IMG/VR virus record: IMGVR_UViG_3300001533_000239
Coordinates: 1 to 20,575 of that record
From: a virus
DNA length: 20,575 bases
Strand: one strand, 5' to 3'
The notes beneath the pieces are model-generated. The model was not told the DNA's origin. It did no database searches and saw only the letters and a program-made list of their open reading frames with translations. A program made the translations under genes and the position numbers. The first letter of the stretch is position 1. Every line of letters begins with the position of its first letter. Shown one piece after another: positions 8,501-14,778 of the stretch.

Positions 8501-9711
8501 CCCCATTTTTCAAATATAGCTTGCATCGCCTCCGATGGCTTAATCAATTCAATCATCACGTTACGATAATAAGTCATAGCTTCACTGATCTTGAGACCTT
8601 GAATCGTCATAACATCCAAGACAGCTTGCTGTTCAGTAAATGTAATACCTAATTCATGTGATAGCCGACTAACACGGCCAAGTGATTCACTCAACTCGTC
8701 CAATCTGAACTTACCCAAATCAACTGACTTAAAAAGTATAGCTGAAATCTTAGCTGTATCACTAATATCGTAATTGAAACTGTTAATAACACCTGATGTA
8801 ACATTAACTGCATCTTCTAATGATGATTGTGCAATTACTGATAGCTTATTGACCTCAGTCATATATTCAAGTACATCAATACTCTTACCAATCTGATTCG
8901 ACAATGCTTCATATGCACTACGTGTAACGTCTAAAATATCACTACCATATAAATCACTTAATTTACGTAGACCATCAACCCAAATATCAGATGTAATCGT
9001 AGCTTCATACGTAATAGTTTGGATTTCACCAATAGCTATTGATAAGTCTTTAGCTGTATGCGCAGCTTCAGACATCTGTGCTGTTGCTAGATGCAACGCG
9101 CGATACAAGAGTTGAACTTCCAAGATACGAAATGCAGCACCCCAACTAAGATTCATACTCCTAGCAGCTGCTGCGGCTTTATCAGCTAACTTTTTTCGTC
9201 GTCTAAGTGATTGATGATATATTGTATCAATATGTCTTATACGTTTGGCTTCTTCCTTTGATGCTATTCGTTCTTCTCTAGCCCTAGTTTTATTTACACG
9301 ATCTAATTCACGTTCAAAATCCTTAATACGTCTTAATCTGGCTTTTTCTTCTTTAGCTTCTTGTGCTGCTATCTTACGTTGTTCTATTGCTTGGGTTCTA
9401 GCTGCTGCTAATTGTTCTTTCTTCTTGACATTTGCTTGTGCGACCAAATTAACATTAACTTGCATCTGTTTATTTATGTTACGCCAAACAGCACCTTGAC
9501 GTTCCATCGTCACTGTTAGTTTTTTCTCAGCATCCGTAAACTCTAATGCTAATTTTTTAGCATTGGACGTACCGGATTCCATATCAGCATATATTTTAGT
9601 TAATTTATCTATGCTTAAATTATGTTCTTTTATGGCTTTATTCAATACATTTATTGCATTAACGCCAGCAGTGGTGTCAAAATCAATAACTTGACGTAGA
9701 TCCTTGGCCAT
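5503..9711 (-). CDS. Tail tape measure protein, 1402 aa
   Basis: The tape measure sets tail length, fills the tail tube and is delivered at infection. Residues ~90-180 are charged coiled coil. Residues ~200-500 match the conserved core of tape measures (SYEALSNQ-type helices, SVIAQSSLEDAVNVTSGVIN, SLGRVSRLSHELGITFTEQQ, ISEAMTYYRNVM). A hydrophobic segment lies at ~585-608 (SSISGFVLPAVIFGIVSLVDYL region). Residues ~620-1180 are long coiled coil rich in K, E, R and Q. Near the C-terminus are a Gly run and the typical ASGGAIGFPGSPRGTDRIPVW / LSPGEYVWDARTTR segment. No peptidase or lytic domain was seen. AGAGGAAGG ahead of the ATG lies within the end of the previous gene. At ~1.5 Å per residue the tail would be ~200 nm. 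Confidence 0.95.
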   Translation of the reverse strand: MAKDLRQVIDFDTTAGVNAINVLNKAIKEHNLSIDKLTKIYADMESGTSNAKKLALEFTDAEKKLTVTMERQGAVWRNINKQMQVNVNLVAQANVKKKEQLAAARTQAIEQRKIAAQEAKEEKARLRRIKDFERELDRVNKTRAREERIASKEEAKRIRHIDTIYHQSLRRRKKLADKAAAAARSMNLSWGAAFRILEVQLLYRALHLATAQMSEAAHTAKDLSIAIGEIQTITYEATITSDIWVDGLRKLSDLYGSDILDVTRSAYEALSNQIGKSIDVLEYMTEVNKLSVIAQSSLEDAVNVTSGVINSFNYDISDTAKISAILFKSVDLGKFRLDELSESLGRVSRLSHELGITFTEQQAVLDVMTIQGLKISEAMTYYRNVMIELIKPSEAMQAIFEKWGVTSGQAAIAAYGFFNVMRMLNEEAVASGDRLAELGKIFNEIRGLVGAITTTGAWDQLEMNLEQFRTAQEDSSKALADVLETDGKKIDIALNEIKNLFTVDYAISFNKSVVSINETIGGFANRIEDTIIVMRDLAATVVIWYTIKRATELYTVSLKKLNTALHGIKLAQSKLAATSYVLKGVWSSISGFVLPAVIFGIVSLVDYLSRADERLEQFAENQKQLTLESATKTFEAWRNTFQKINDEIDEYLTEQFRAFYKATAEIRSTYSKTLKELEKVIKTTSENIKNTFSDSVDDIKKNLNEFKRQAEDAQRQADRLKQQRERSKYGEYERRVSFELEQIDDPIDKAQLLEDQIAKLKDHLQRAVQAGNVEQAEEFFDLIDSMYDRLEGLQQDREKLETKFREKSAKEEKKAQEQIAATQREIIQLQSQGEVKAAERKFKQLQRMYANYRDKFSGEKSKDLFSQYAERQIELNKQLEKLEKKRSRIAKHAPDGAESNAYKRISGEINRVKTEMEDIQKDLFTLSQLEDDRSVETRRRDNFRDRQEFEAKMAKEKEAQAKAEAIELKEREKSLETLSKSIEEIHKFGETGEDALANYDKLLKQAEEAAKSANLTEEQRLKIFEAAWQKRVQIAKQAELQMAQDRLNVSEQELKTAEKALEEQRKQRDDALIHFNQKISESTGDVQKRVDLLRGAAGELRVEIPRWDKSKMKEWKDLTSQFSQASKDVESYNNQLAKGNLTEEATLEIQKKRQAALEILHRLFIDMIKFEGVWRLGLNIGDPFGPNLFNDEGEFEIGGTTLEQMRTELATTNRELDEARDTFIDANKKLGDISAIYDEMALQHATLAELFGSVATAAEKSGEREIAVLDRVMRKRREHLELLRRELELLRRGGGGGAGGVGVQRRASGGAIGFPGSPRGTDRIPVWLSPGEYVWDARTTRQFYPIIRALHTSPKHMASGGPVTNVGDINVTVHGGDTSETTVRNIASQLRREIRRGTVRLN
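5835..5874 (-). repeat. Tandem 21-bp repeat inside the tape measure gene
   Basis: The 19-base string ctctacgtaataattcaag occurs at 5835-5853 and again at 5856-5874, a period of 21 bases. It codes two copies of a LELLRRE-like heptad just before the Gly-rich C-terminal region. One-heptad duplication is a plausible way for a coiled-coil ruler to grow. Confidence 0.75.
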
Positions 9712-9714
9712 TGG

Positions 9715-10236
9715 CTACACCTTCCTCTCAAAAATGTAGTCGTGGATTTGTGGAATCCTGTCACGTAAATTAGTATCAATATAATTATCCATAGCCACAA
9801 ACCCTGCATCTAAAGCGTGCCAAGGAGCACTTGCTACATTTGGATGTGAATCAGTTTCAAGAAACAACCAATGGGGTACTAAAGTATACCAATCAAAAAC
9901 ATACTGAAAAGCACCATACTGATTACTACGTACGGTTAGAAACTTAGAACCCTTACCAAAAGATGGACCTTCAGCTAATCGACTACGAGCCCAATTATCA
10001 TTACGCTTCGGGTTGATGGGTACATCAGCGTCAAACCCTTTAGATAGCAGCCATGCTGCAAGGGGTTTTAGAGAAGCTCGTGCCATACCAGTATAAACAG
10101 GTACGTTGGGAACCACAGCTTGTATCCACATATACACAGCTTCTTGTAATACCTGTGTTATCTGCGATTCAAGTTCTCTTCGGAACTTTTTGTCATCAAA
10201 CATTATTTCTTTAAGCACGAGTTTTGTTTTGAGCAT
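9715..10236 (-). CDS. HK97 gp10-like tail completion/minor tail protein
   Basis: A 173-residue protein with the signature of HK97-gp10-like (tail completion or connector) proteins: an N-terminal helix with RRELESQITQVLQEAVYMW, then VPVYTGMARASLKPLAAWL, which matches the family's P-x-x-TG-x-x-R-x-S segment. The middle holds RSNQYGAFQYVFDW and WLFLETDSHP; the end is helical (ALDAGFVAMDNYIDTNLRDRI). ATG at 10236 is preferred because it overlaps the stop of the frameshifted chaperone product (TGATG); an in-frame GTG one codon upstream (10239) is the alternative. The family usually lies before the tail-tube gene, but here the gene sits between tail chaperone and tape measure, so its role could be tail-initiator or tip related. 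Function is inferred. Confidence 0.7.
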   Translation of the reverse strand: MLKTKLVLKEIMFDDKKFRRELESQITQVLQEAVYMWIQAVVPNVPVYTGMARASLKPLAAWLLSKGFDADVPINPKRNDNWARSRLAEGPSFGKGSKFLTVRSNQYGAFQYVFDWYTLVPHWLFLETDSHPNVASAPWHALDAGFVAMDNYIDTNLRDRIPQIHDYIFERKV

Positions 10237-10427
10237 CACATTACCTTGACCCCAGAAAGTTCGGCCTCTTCATATTGTCTACCAATATCATACTCTATCA
10301 TACATAATTGTGTCCACCAATCGATATCATCCCAATTATCTTTTATACCTGGCGGTTTTACTCCGAATCTTTCGCAGGCACGCCAGATGGAGTAGTCTCC
10401 TGTTCTCCCATTTGGGAGCTTAGATCG
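10236..10427 (-). CDS. -1 frameshift extension of the tail assembly chaperone (GT-type product)
   Basis: The -1 frame relative to the chaperone gene is open from 10469, just after two TGA codons at 10475-10470, to a TGA at 10236-10238. It fills the otherwise empty gap after the chaperone stop. Counted from the candidate slip site it adds 63 residues, including DYSIWRACERFGVKPPGI and NWDDIDWWTQLCMIEYD, then a charged EEAEL end. This resembles the T domain of GT chaperones: an FG-x-x-P turn, then an aromatic helix, then a charged helix. There is no good independent start. Its stop overlaps the next gene's ATG (TGATG). The slip site is not canonical: AGGAAAC at 10433-10427 is one base off GGGAAAC, and TTTTATA at 10457-10451 is an alternative. 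If slippage occurs at AAC, the fusion is 219 residues. Confidence 0.75.
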   Translation of the reverse strand, partial: RSKLPNGRTGDYSIWRACERFGVKPPGIKDNWDDIDWWTQLCMIEYDIGRQYEEAELSGVKVM

Positions 10428-10894
10428 TTTCCTCGCCCCGCCTGCATACGTATAAAACGTGCTCGCGCCTCATCATAGCGCTTTTCCGTGATCCCATTGG
10501 CCTCAAACATTGCAGCAATGATTCGTTGAACCTCATGGTCAGTAAGACCAGATTCAATCAATTCATCTTTCCATTGCAGCCAAGTATCGGGATTCAACAT
10601 CACAACACGTTCCCATTCAAGTCCCTCAGTTGCTTCGAGAGACTTAATTAACATGTATGAAAAACGTAACTCACGGATCTTATCCAACTTTTTGATATAT
10701 TTTGCATCGTTCATATCACTTTTAACTGTACCATCCTTATGCCTAACAGTCGGTGGCTTAGGCTCTGGGCACAATTTATCAAACTCATCCATATTCAAAA
10801 CAGCTTGTAACTTAAAAACATGATCACCATTATCCCGTGGGATTACCACAACTTCTGGTTGCGGTCGAGAAATAGTTTTGCCATGAAGTTTCAC
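10358..10894 (-). CDS. Tail assembly chaperone (gpG-like, upstream frame)
   Basis: A 178-residue soluble protein placed between the tail-tube and tape-measure genes, where siphoviruses encode the chaperones that bind tape measure and tube subunits. It is alpha-helical, with KLQAVLNMDEFDKLCPEPKPP, a lysine-rich linker, ELRFSYMLIKSLEATEGLEW and a C-terminal helix EANGITEKRYDEARARFIRM. It starts at GTG 10894: AGGAGG lies six bases before it, and no in-frame ATG is nearby. The polar last ~22 residues are replaced by the frameshift extension in the longer product. Sequence alone gives only a weak family match; position, size and the open -1 frame make the assignment firm. Confidence 0.85.
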   Translation of the reverse strand: MKLHGKTISRPQPEVVVIPRDNGDHVFKLQAVLNMDEFDKLCPEPKPPTVRHKDGTVKSDMNDAKYIKKLDKIRELRFSYMLIKSLEATEGLEWERVVMLNPDTWLQWKDELIESGLTDHEVQRIIAAMFEANGITEKRYDEARARFIRMQAGRGNDLSSQMGEQETTPSGVPAKDSE

Positions 10895-10915
10895 TTGTCG
10901 CCTCCTAGTGTTTGA

Positions 10916-11401
10916 CTATGTAATCGCAGCACGTACGGTCGTAGGCATCACTTCATTACACTTACCAGACACGCTACACGTGCCAGCACGAAGATCCCAA
11001 TCCAAGCTCTCATATCGAAATTCACTGAATGTAATCTTCTCACCGACTGTAGTACCACAATCAGGTTGATACTCAATCACAATATCAACAGCATATGGTT
11101 CACATGCATCATCACCAGACGATGCCCAACCAGATGCCGCACCGGAATTCTTAAACGCCTCATTAGGCGTCACATCTTCAGCACCTTGGGACTTGATCCA
11201 TTCCCAAGTAAAATCCATATTCAATTCAACGGGAACTTCATCACCTTCCTTGACATTGCTAATAGTACCACGATCAAGAACATACTCCATATTACGCTTT
11301 TCACTCCACGTCACATTACCTTCACCGATCTTAATTGTGATGCTATTTGCACCACCATCAAGAATCTTAACATACGCGTTTTTAATGTCGATCTGTGCCA
11401 T
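10916..11401 (-). CDS. Major tail tube protein
   Basis: A 161-residue beta-rich protein expected to stack in rings to form the tail tube. Visible features are an N-terminal strand pair (IDIKNAYVKILDGGANSITIK), WSEKRNMEYVLDRGTISNVKEG, EVPVELNMDFTWEWIKS, a variable central loop with GAASGWASSGDDACEPY, and closing strands ITFSEFRYESLDWDL and AGTCSVSGKCNEV. The DEVPVELNMDF strand with a following helix is typical of siphovirus tube proteins. GGAGAG precedes the ATG, overlapping the end of the previous gene. It lies directly before the tail chaperone gene, the usual order, and its G+C is higher than in the tape measure, as expected of an abundantly made protein. Confidence 0.85.
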   Translation of the reverse strand: MAQIDIKNAYVKILDGGANSITIKIGEGNVTWSEKRNMEYVLDRGTISNVKEGDEVPVELNMDFTWEWIKSQGAEDVTPNEAFKNSGAASGWASSGDDACEPYAVDIVIEYQPDCGTTVGEKITFSEFRYESLDWDLRAGTCSVSGKCNEVMPTTVRAAIT

Positions 11402-11848
11402 TTAGGTCTCTCCACTGAGGTGCATGGAAAAACGACCATTTATTGTCGATTGTAAAACTCTAGTAGGAAATTGCATAACACCATACGTCACAATAACTAC
11501 AGGTGATGGTGATAGTTGCAAAGTACCTAAATAATTATTACCATCACCATAACGGAAAACGTTAATACAACTGAACAAACTATGAAAATGTCCTACTAAT
11601 CTTTGATGTGCATACGCATCAGTTTGATCAATAACTGTAGTCAATAAGATATTGATCTCAACATCAATTCTGAAATAATCTTTACTTACCTCTTCTACAT
11701 TGGGTCCACCTATCCGAACTTCAGCCCAATTTTGTAATTGGTCTGTTTGTCGTTCATCACCCTCTGCAAAAACAGAGTAACTTCCTTTGCCATCATCAAA
11801 ATGTTTTATACAAGATGCTGTAATCCACCTAACCCAATTACTATTCAT
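11402..11848 (-). CDS. Neck / tail terminator-like protein
   Basis: A ~148-residue alpha/beta protein directly before the tail-tube gene, the place of tail terminator or tail completion proteins that cap the tube and join it to the head. Key stretches are SNWVRWITASCIKHF, VFAEGDERQTDQLQNWAEVR, IGGPNVEEVSKDYFRIDVEI, NILLTTVIDQTDAYAHQRLVG and a beta-rich end. The RIGGP plus VEINILL pattern recurs in phage neck proteins at this position. Two consecutive ATGs exist (11851 and 11848). AGGAGG sits only three bases before the first and six before the second, so 11848 is preferred. The start overlaps the previous gene by about eight bases. The role is inferred from position. Confidence 0.65.
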   Translation of the reverse strand: MNSNWVRWITASCIKHFDDGKGSYSVFAEGDERQTDQLQNWAEVRIGGPNVEEVSKDYFRIDVEINILLTTVIDQTDAYAHQRLVGHFHSLFSCINVFRYGDGNNYLGTLQLSPSPVVIVTYGVMQFPTRVLQSTINGRFSMHLSGET

Positions 11849-12299
11849 CATCCACCTCCTGAATTACCTCTGGGTAATGATTAACATTAACATTGACTTC
11901 TTGGTACGGCTTGGCTTGTTGTGTTTCACGTACACGTAACATCCAAGCGAAACCGTCGAAATCTTTTTTATCAACAATGTCATATCGCTTACTGTTATAT
12001 ACACAATATGTAAAATCATCAAAATCAATAGTAATATCACTTGCATCTATGAGAAAACCCTTATCACCAATACGAATAAATCCACCATAGTCAAATGCAC
12101 CAGAGATCTGTTGAGACTGTTTTAATAATGATTCAAATGGTATTGCACGTTTTACAGTTAATTTAGATGTAACAACTGATTTAACACCAGTTGCACGATT
12201 AACTGTATTAGTTGTTGCACTATACAAATCAATAGCTACACCAAAGGTATGCTTTAGATCATAAATCACACTTTTAATGTAGCTTGAACGTTGTATCAC
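11841..12299 (-). CDS. Head-tail connector / head closure candidate
   Basis: A 152-residue protein with an N-terminal helix (SSYIKSVIYDLKHTFGVAID), then a beta-rich middle (VTSKLTVKRAIPFESLLKQ, GGFIRIGDKGFLIDASDI, FTYCVYNSKRYDIVDKKDF) and an acidic tail. Position between coat and tail-tube genes suggests a neck connector. It starts with GTG at 12299, which overlaps the previous stop as GTGA and has GGAG seven bases upstream. It overlaps the next gene at its 3' end. No decisive motif was seen; a head-completion protein with a beta-barrel core is the most likely role. Confidence 0.6.
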   Translation of the reverse strand: MIQRSSYIKSVIYDLKHTFGVAIDLYSATTNTVNRATGVKSVVTSKLTVKRAIPFESLLKQSQQISGAFDYGGFIRIGDKGFLIDASDITIDFDDFTYCVYNSKRYDIVDKKDFDGFAWMLRVRETQQAKPYQEVNVNVNHYPEVIQEVDDE

Positions 12300-12523
12300 G
12301 GGATCACTCCAAAAATCTGGAACATAGTGACTGTAATAATTGACGCCGATATGAGCCAGAGTAACTTGCTTTTACTGTTATTTGATTGCTCCAATAATGC
12401 GATTCGTGTACGTAATCCATCTTTACCATTACCTTCCAACGCATAAACAATTTGATCTACCTTATCTTCAATAATTTTTAATCGCAAAAAACATACATTC
12501 GGGTCCACACAGTTGTCAGCCAT
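12296..12523 (-). CDS. Small XhlA-like protein: coiled coil plus C-terminal membrane segment
   Basis: A 75-residue protein. Residues ~12-47 are amphipathic helix with heptad spacing (CFLRLKIIEDKVDQIVYALE, then LRTRIALLEQSN). Residues ~54-74 are one hydrophobic segment (LLWLISASIITVTMFQIFGV) preceded by Lys/Ser. This plan matches XhlA-type phage proteins, which sit at the cytoplasmic face of the membrane and work with a holin in some systems, but no holin or lysin is nearby. The start ATG has GGAGGG upstream, and its stop overlaps the next GTG. It is the first gene after the coat and a possible terminator hairpin. A lysis role is uncertain; a membrane-anchored assembly or superinfection function is equally possible. 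Confidence 0.6.
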   Translation of the reverse strand: MADNCVDPNVCFLRLKIIEDKVDQIVYALEGNGKDGLRTRIALLEQSNNSKSKLLWLISASIITVTMFQIFGVIP

Positions 12524-12548
12524 TGTTGCTATCCCTCCATTAAATTAA

Positions 12549-12568
12549 ATGTGGCATCCATGCCACAG
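12549..12568 (-). terminator. Hairpin after the coat gene, possible intrinsic terminator
   Basis: On the minus strand TGTGGCA and TGCCACA form a 7-bp stem with a 4-base TGGA loop (12550-12567), 14 bases past the coat stop. It is followed by a T/A-rich stretch TTTAATTTAA rather than a clean T run. It lies in the largest true gap in the cluster. It could be a partial terminator or an mRNA-end stabiliser that keeps coat transcripts above those of tail genes. Confidence 0.5.
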
Positions 12569-12580
12569 TACACGATCCAT

Positions 12581-13975
12581 TTAACCGAGAAGGACAGCCC
12601 CAAGGTTAGTATCAAGAACAGCCGTACCAAACAACGCATCAAACGTCACTCGGTGGCCTTGGATTTCACTATCATACTGAATCACAACACGCATCGACAT
12701 TCCATTGTAACTGGCAACAGCGGCACGAGCCCCAGCACCAGCCAACGGTAACGCGAGCGGACGGTTGACAAGAGCCACAGCATTGCGATGAAACGCAAAG
12801 TTGTAGTCGCCAGTCGGACCGTAGTTGACAAGATCGTCATCAGCAAGAGCAGTCTCAAGAGGACGATCAAGAACAATGTCATAATCACTACCAGCAGTAT
12901 TGGTAACGTCAACAATCACGTACTCAGGAGTACGTAACGTGGCCGAAGCCAAAGCGTCACCATCACCGAATGAAACAAGTTGCCCGATTTGTGGTACAGG
13001 CGATTCACCTAAGCCACCATCATCAACATGGATTGCCTTAACGTAACCACTATCGTACCCATCACCCAAATCAACAGCACCAGTCGGGTACTTGGTAACA
13101 GTCGCACCAGTGGCCGTAGCCTCACGAATGGCTCGCGTAGGCGTTAAAGTCGTGGTGTTAGTGGTACTACGAAGCGGAGTCATATCACCAACAATGGTGA
13201 CATAACGCCCCTTACCAACCGCAGCCGTGATGGCAACCGAAGCAGCACCAGCAACTGAATTGGCCGTAGTCGTGGTCGTGGACGTTGTTTGCGTAGCTAC
13301 CGAAGGCGTATTCAGATCCATGAAAGTCTCAAAACCGAACTTACGGCCAAGAGACGCCTCACGCATCGCACGACCACCATCGCCCACACGCTCAGCGCTG
13401 ATGAAGAGATCAGTCTTCAACATCTGAGCTTCAGAATTAGCTGCAAGAACAAGATTTCTACCAGTCTGGTAGACTTTGTTCTCATTCATCTTCTGACGTG
13501 CGGACACAAGATACGAGTGGGCATTGCTCGACGACAGTTGGCCAAGACCACCAGCCGTATTAGCAAGGAACCCAACAGCACGACCAAGAACACATTGATC
13601 AAGGAATCGAGCATTGGCAAGCATCGCAGGATGCAGGTACATCTGTACCAAATCCTTAAACGCCCAGCTTTGCTCAGCGTCCTTGATTACAAACGAAACG
13701 TGGACATGCTGATTCAACGGCACCTGCACGTTAGTAGCCGAAGCATCTTGATTCTCAACAGAATCAGCAGCAGTCTTACGCTTAGCCGTGAATTCAGACG
13801 GCTTACGAGTATGCACCAAATCACCATAATCAGCAACCTCATCCTCAAAATCACGATGCACAAGATTCGCAGCAACCATTTCCTCTTCGAGGATTAAAAG
13901 CGACTCATTAGCCCAAAGCTCGGGAACGAGAGCATCAACATCGTTAACATACACGGGAACGAAAGGCGTAAGCAT
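12581..13975 (-). CDS. Major capsid (coat) protein, P22-like
   Basis: The 464-residue coat protein forms the icosahedral shell with the HK97 fold. It matches P22-type coats: an N-terminal LVPELWANESLLILEEEMV, HRDFEDEVADYGDLVHTRKP, FTAKRKTAADSVENQDA, LNQHVHVSFVIKDAEQSW, FKDLVQMYLHPAMLANARF, a Thr-rich start of an insertion near residue 230 and, at ~393-408, FAFHRNAVALVNRPLALP. It is slightly longer than P22 coat (430). No maturation protease is seen nearby and the scaffold is separate, as in P22. AGGAGA lies before the ATG, overlapping the scaffold end. Sampled lines are ~55% G+C against about a third in the tape measure, consistent with codon selection in a highly made protein or with separate origin. 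The N-terminal PFVPVY is shared with the scaffold. Confidence 0.95.
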   Translation of the reverse strand: MLTPFVPVYVNDVDALVPELWANESLLILEEEMVAANLVHRDFEDEVADYGDLVHTRKPSEFTAKRKTAADSVENQDASATNVQVPLNQHVHVSFVIKDAEQSWAFKDLVQMYLHPAMLANARFLDQCVLGRAVGFLANTAGGLGQLSSSNAHSYLVSARQKMNENKVYQTGRNLVLAANSEAQMLKTDLFISAERVGDGGRAMREASLGRKFGFETFMDLNTPSVATQTTSTTTTTANSVAGAASVAITAAVGKGRYVTIVGDMTPLRSTTNTTTLTPTRAIREATATGATVTKYPTGAVDLGDGYDSGYVKAIHVDDGGLGESPVPQIGQLVSFGDGDALASATLRTPEYVIVDVTNTAGSDYDIVLDRPLETALADDDLVNYGPTGDYNFAFHRNAVALVNRPLALPLAGAGARAAVASYNGMSMRVVIQYDSEIQGHRVTFDALFGTAVLDTNLGAVLLG

Positions 13976-13980
13976 CGCGC

Positions 13981-14778
13981 TTATCTCCTGAGTGTTACTT
14001 TACCAAGTTCGAGTCCCTTCCGACGTTGGCGAATATAATTCTCAGTGTTAGTTAAATCACCGAGACCTCCACCACCCCCAGGAGTTTGGGAGAATTGTCC
14101 TGTTCCTCCAGAAGCATCTGATTCAAACAAATTACCGTATTCTTCTGTCATTTCTTTCATTTGTTTTACAGCCTCATCGACCGTAAGATCGAGAGTGGTT
14201 GGATTTCCATCCTTATCCTTAGTATCTAATTTAACTTTAACATTGTAAGTACCAGTGGGTTTTCCATCTTCCCCAATAACCTCGGATAACCGAGTATCAC
14301 CCCGAAGTAAAGAAACAATCTGCTTCGGTCTAAGTGCTTTATTACTCACAGCAGCATCCATTAAAGAACGATCAATAGTCGAATTGGTATAACGCTCTCT
14401 CCATGTTTTAGATTCATTTTGTGCTAATTCCAATTCACTAGAATACTTCGTTTGAAGTTCTTTTTCCTTTTTAGCTGCTAATTCTTCCTTAGTCATCAAT
14501 GTAGCTTGCAGATCATCAATCCTAGCCTGAAGATTATCTTTTTCTTCCTGGCTAAGATTCGTTTTCGATTTGAGCTCTTCTAATTGATTCAAGAGCTTGG
14601 ACTTTTCTTCACTACTCTTGACTCTATCACGCTTTAAGCGTTCTTGCACGATACGATCAACATCAACTTGAGTAAATGTCTTATCATCAGCACCCCCATC
14701 AGCACCAGCATTGGGGTCACCACCACCTGGATCATCATCATACACAGGGACGAAGGGTGATGTAAGAAAAGAAAACAT
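13981..14778 (-). CDS. Capsid scaffolding protein
   Basis: A 265-residue hydrophilic protein directly before the coat gene, expected to guide procapsid assembly and then leave. It has an acidic Gly-rich N-terminus (DDDPGGGDPNAGADGG), FTQVDVDRIVQERLKRDR (typical of phage gp20/DUF4355-like scaffolds), coiled coil at ~45-130, then RSLMDAAVSNKALRPKQIVS and LLRGDTRLSE, and a basic C-terminus (YIRQRRKGLELGKVTLRR) suited to coat binding. The Gly-rich linker GGTGQFSQTPGGGGG separates the last part. Its first residues LTSPFVPVY are nearly the same as the coat start LTPFVPVY. The start ATG overlaps the adaptor stop (TGATG), with AGGAGC upstream. Confidence 0.88.
   Translation of the reverse strand: MFSFLTSPFVPVYDDDPGGGDPNAGADGGADDKTFTQVDVDRIVQERLKRDRVKSSEEKSKLLNQLEELKSKTNLSQEEKDNLQARIDDLQATLMTKEELAAKKEKELQTKYSSELELAQNESKTWRERYTNSTIDRSLMDAAVSNKALRPKQIVSLLRGDTRLSEVIGEDGKPTGTYNVKVKLDTKDKDGNPTTLDLTVDEAVKQMKEMTEEYGNLFESDASGGTGQFSQTPGGGGGLGDLTNTENYIRQRRKGLELGKVTLRR

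Noticed and set aside
5700-9499. Several plus-strand open frames of 69-102 codons opposite the tape measure
   Set aside because: They are antisense shadows of the coiled-coil coding sequence, with His/Leu/Ser-rich translations and no reasonable ribosome-binding context in an all-minus gene block.
11066-11455. A 129-codon plus-strand open frame opposite the tail-tube gene
   Set aside because: It spans the junction of two well-placed minus-strand genes, has no domain and no ribosome-binding site that stands out; it is an antisense shadow.
13289-13897. A 202-codon plus-strand open frame antisense to the coat gene
   Set aside because: It lies wholly inside the well-supported coat gene on the other strand, codes a basic low-quality protein without domains, and is explained by the coat's codon bias removing antisense stops.
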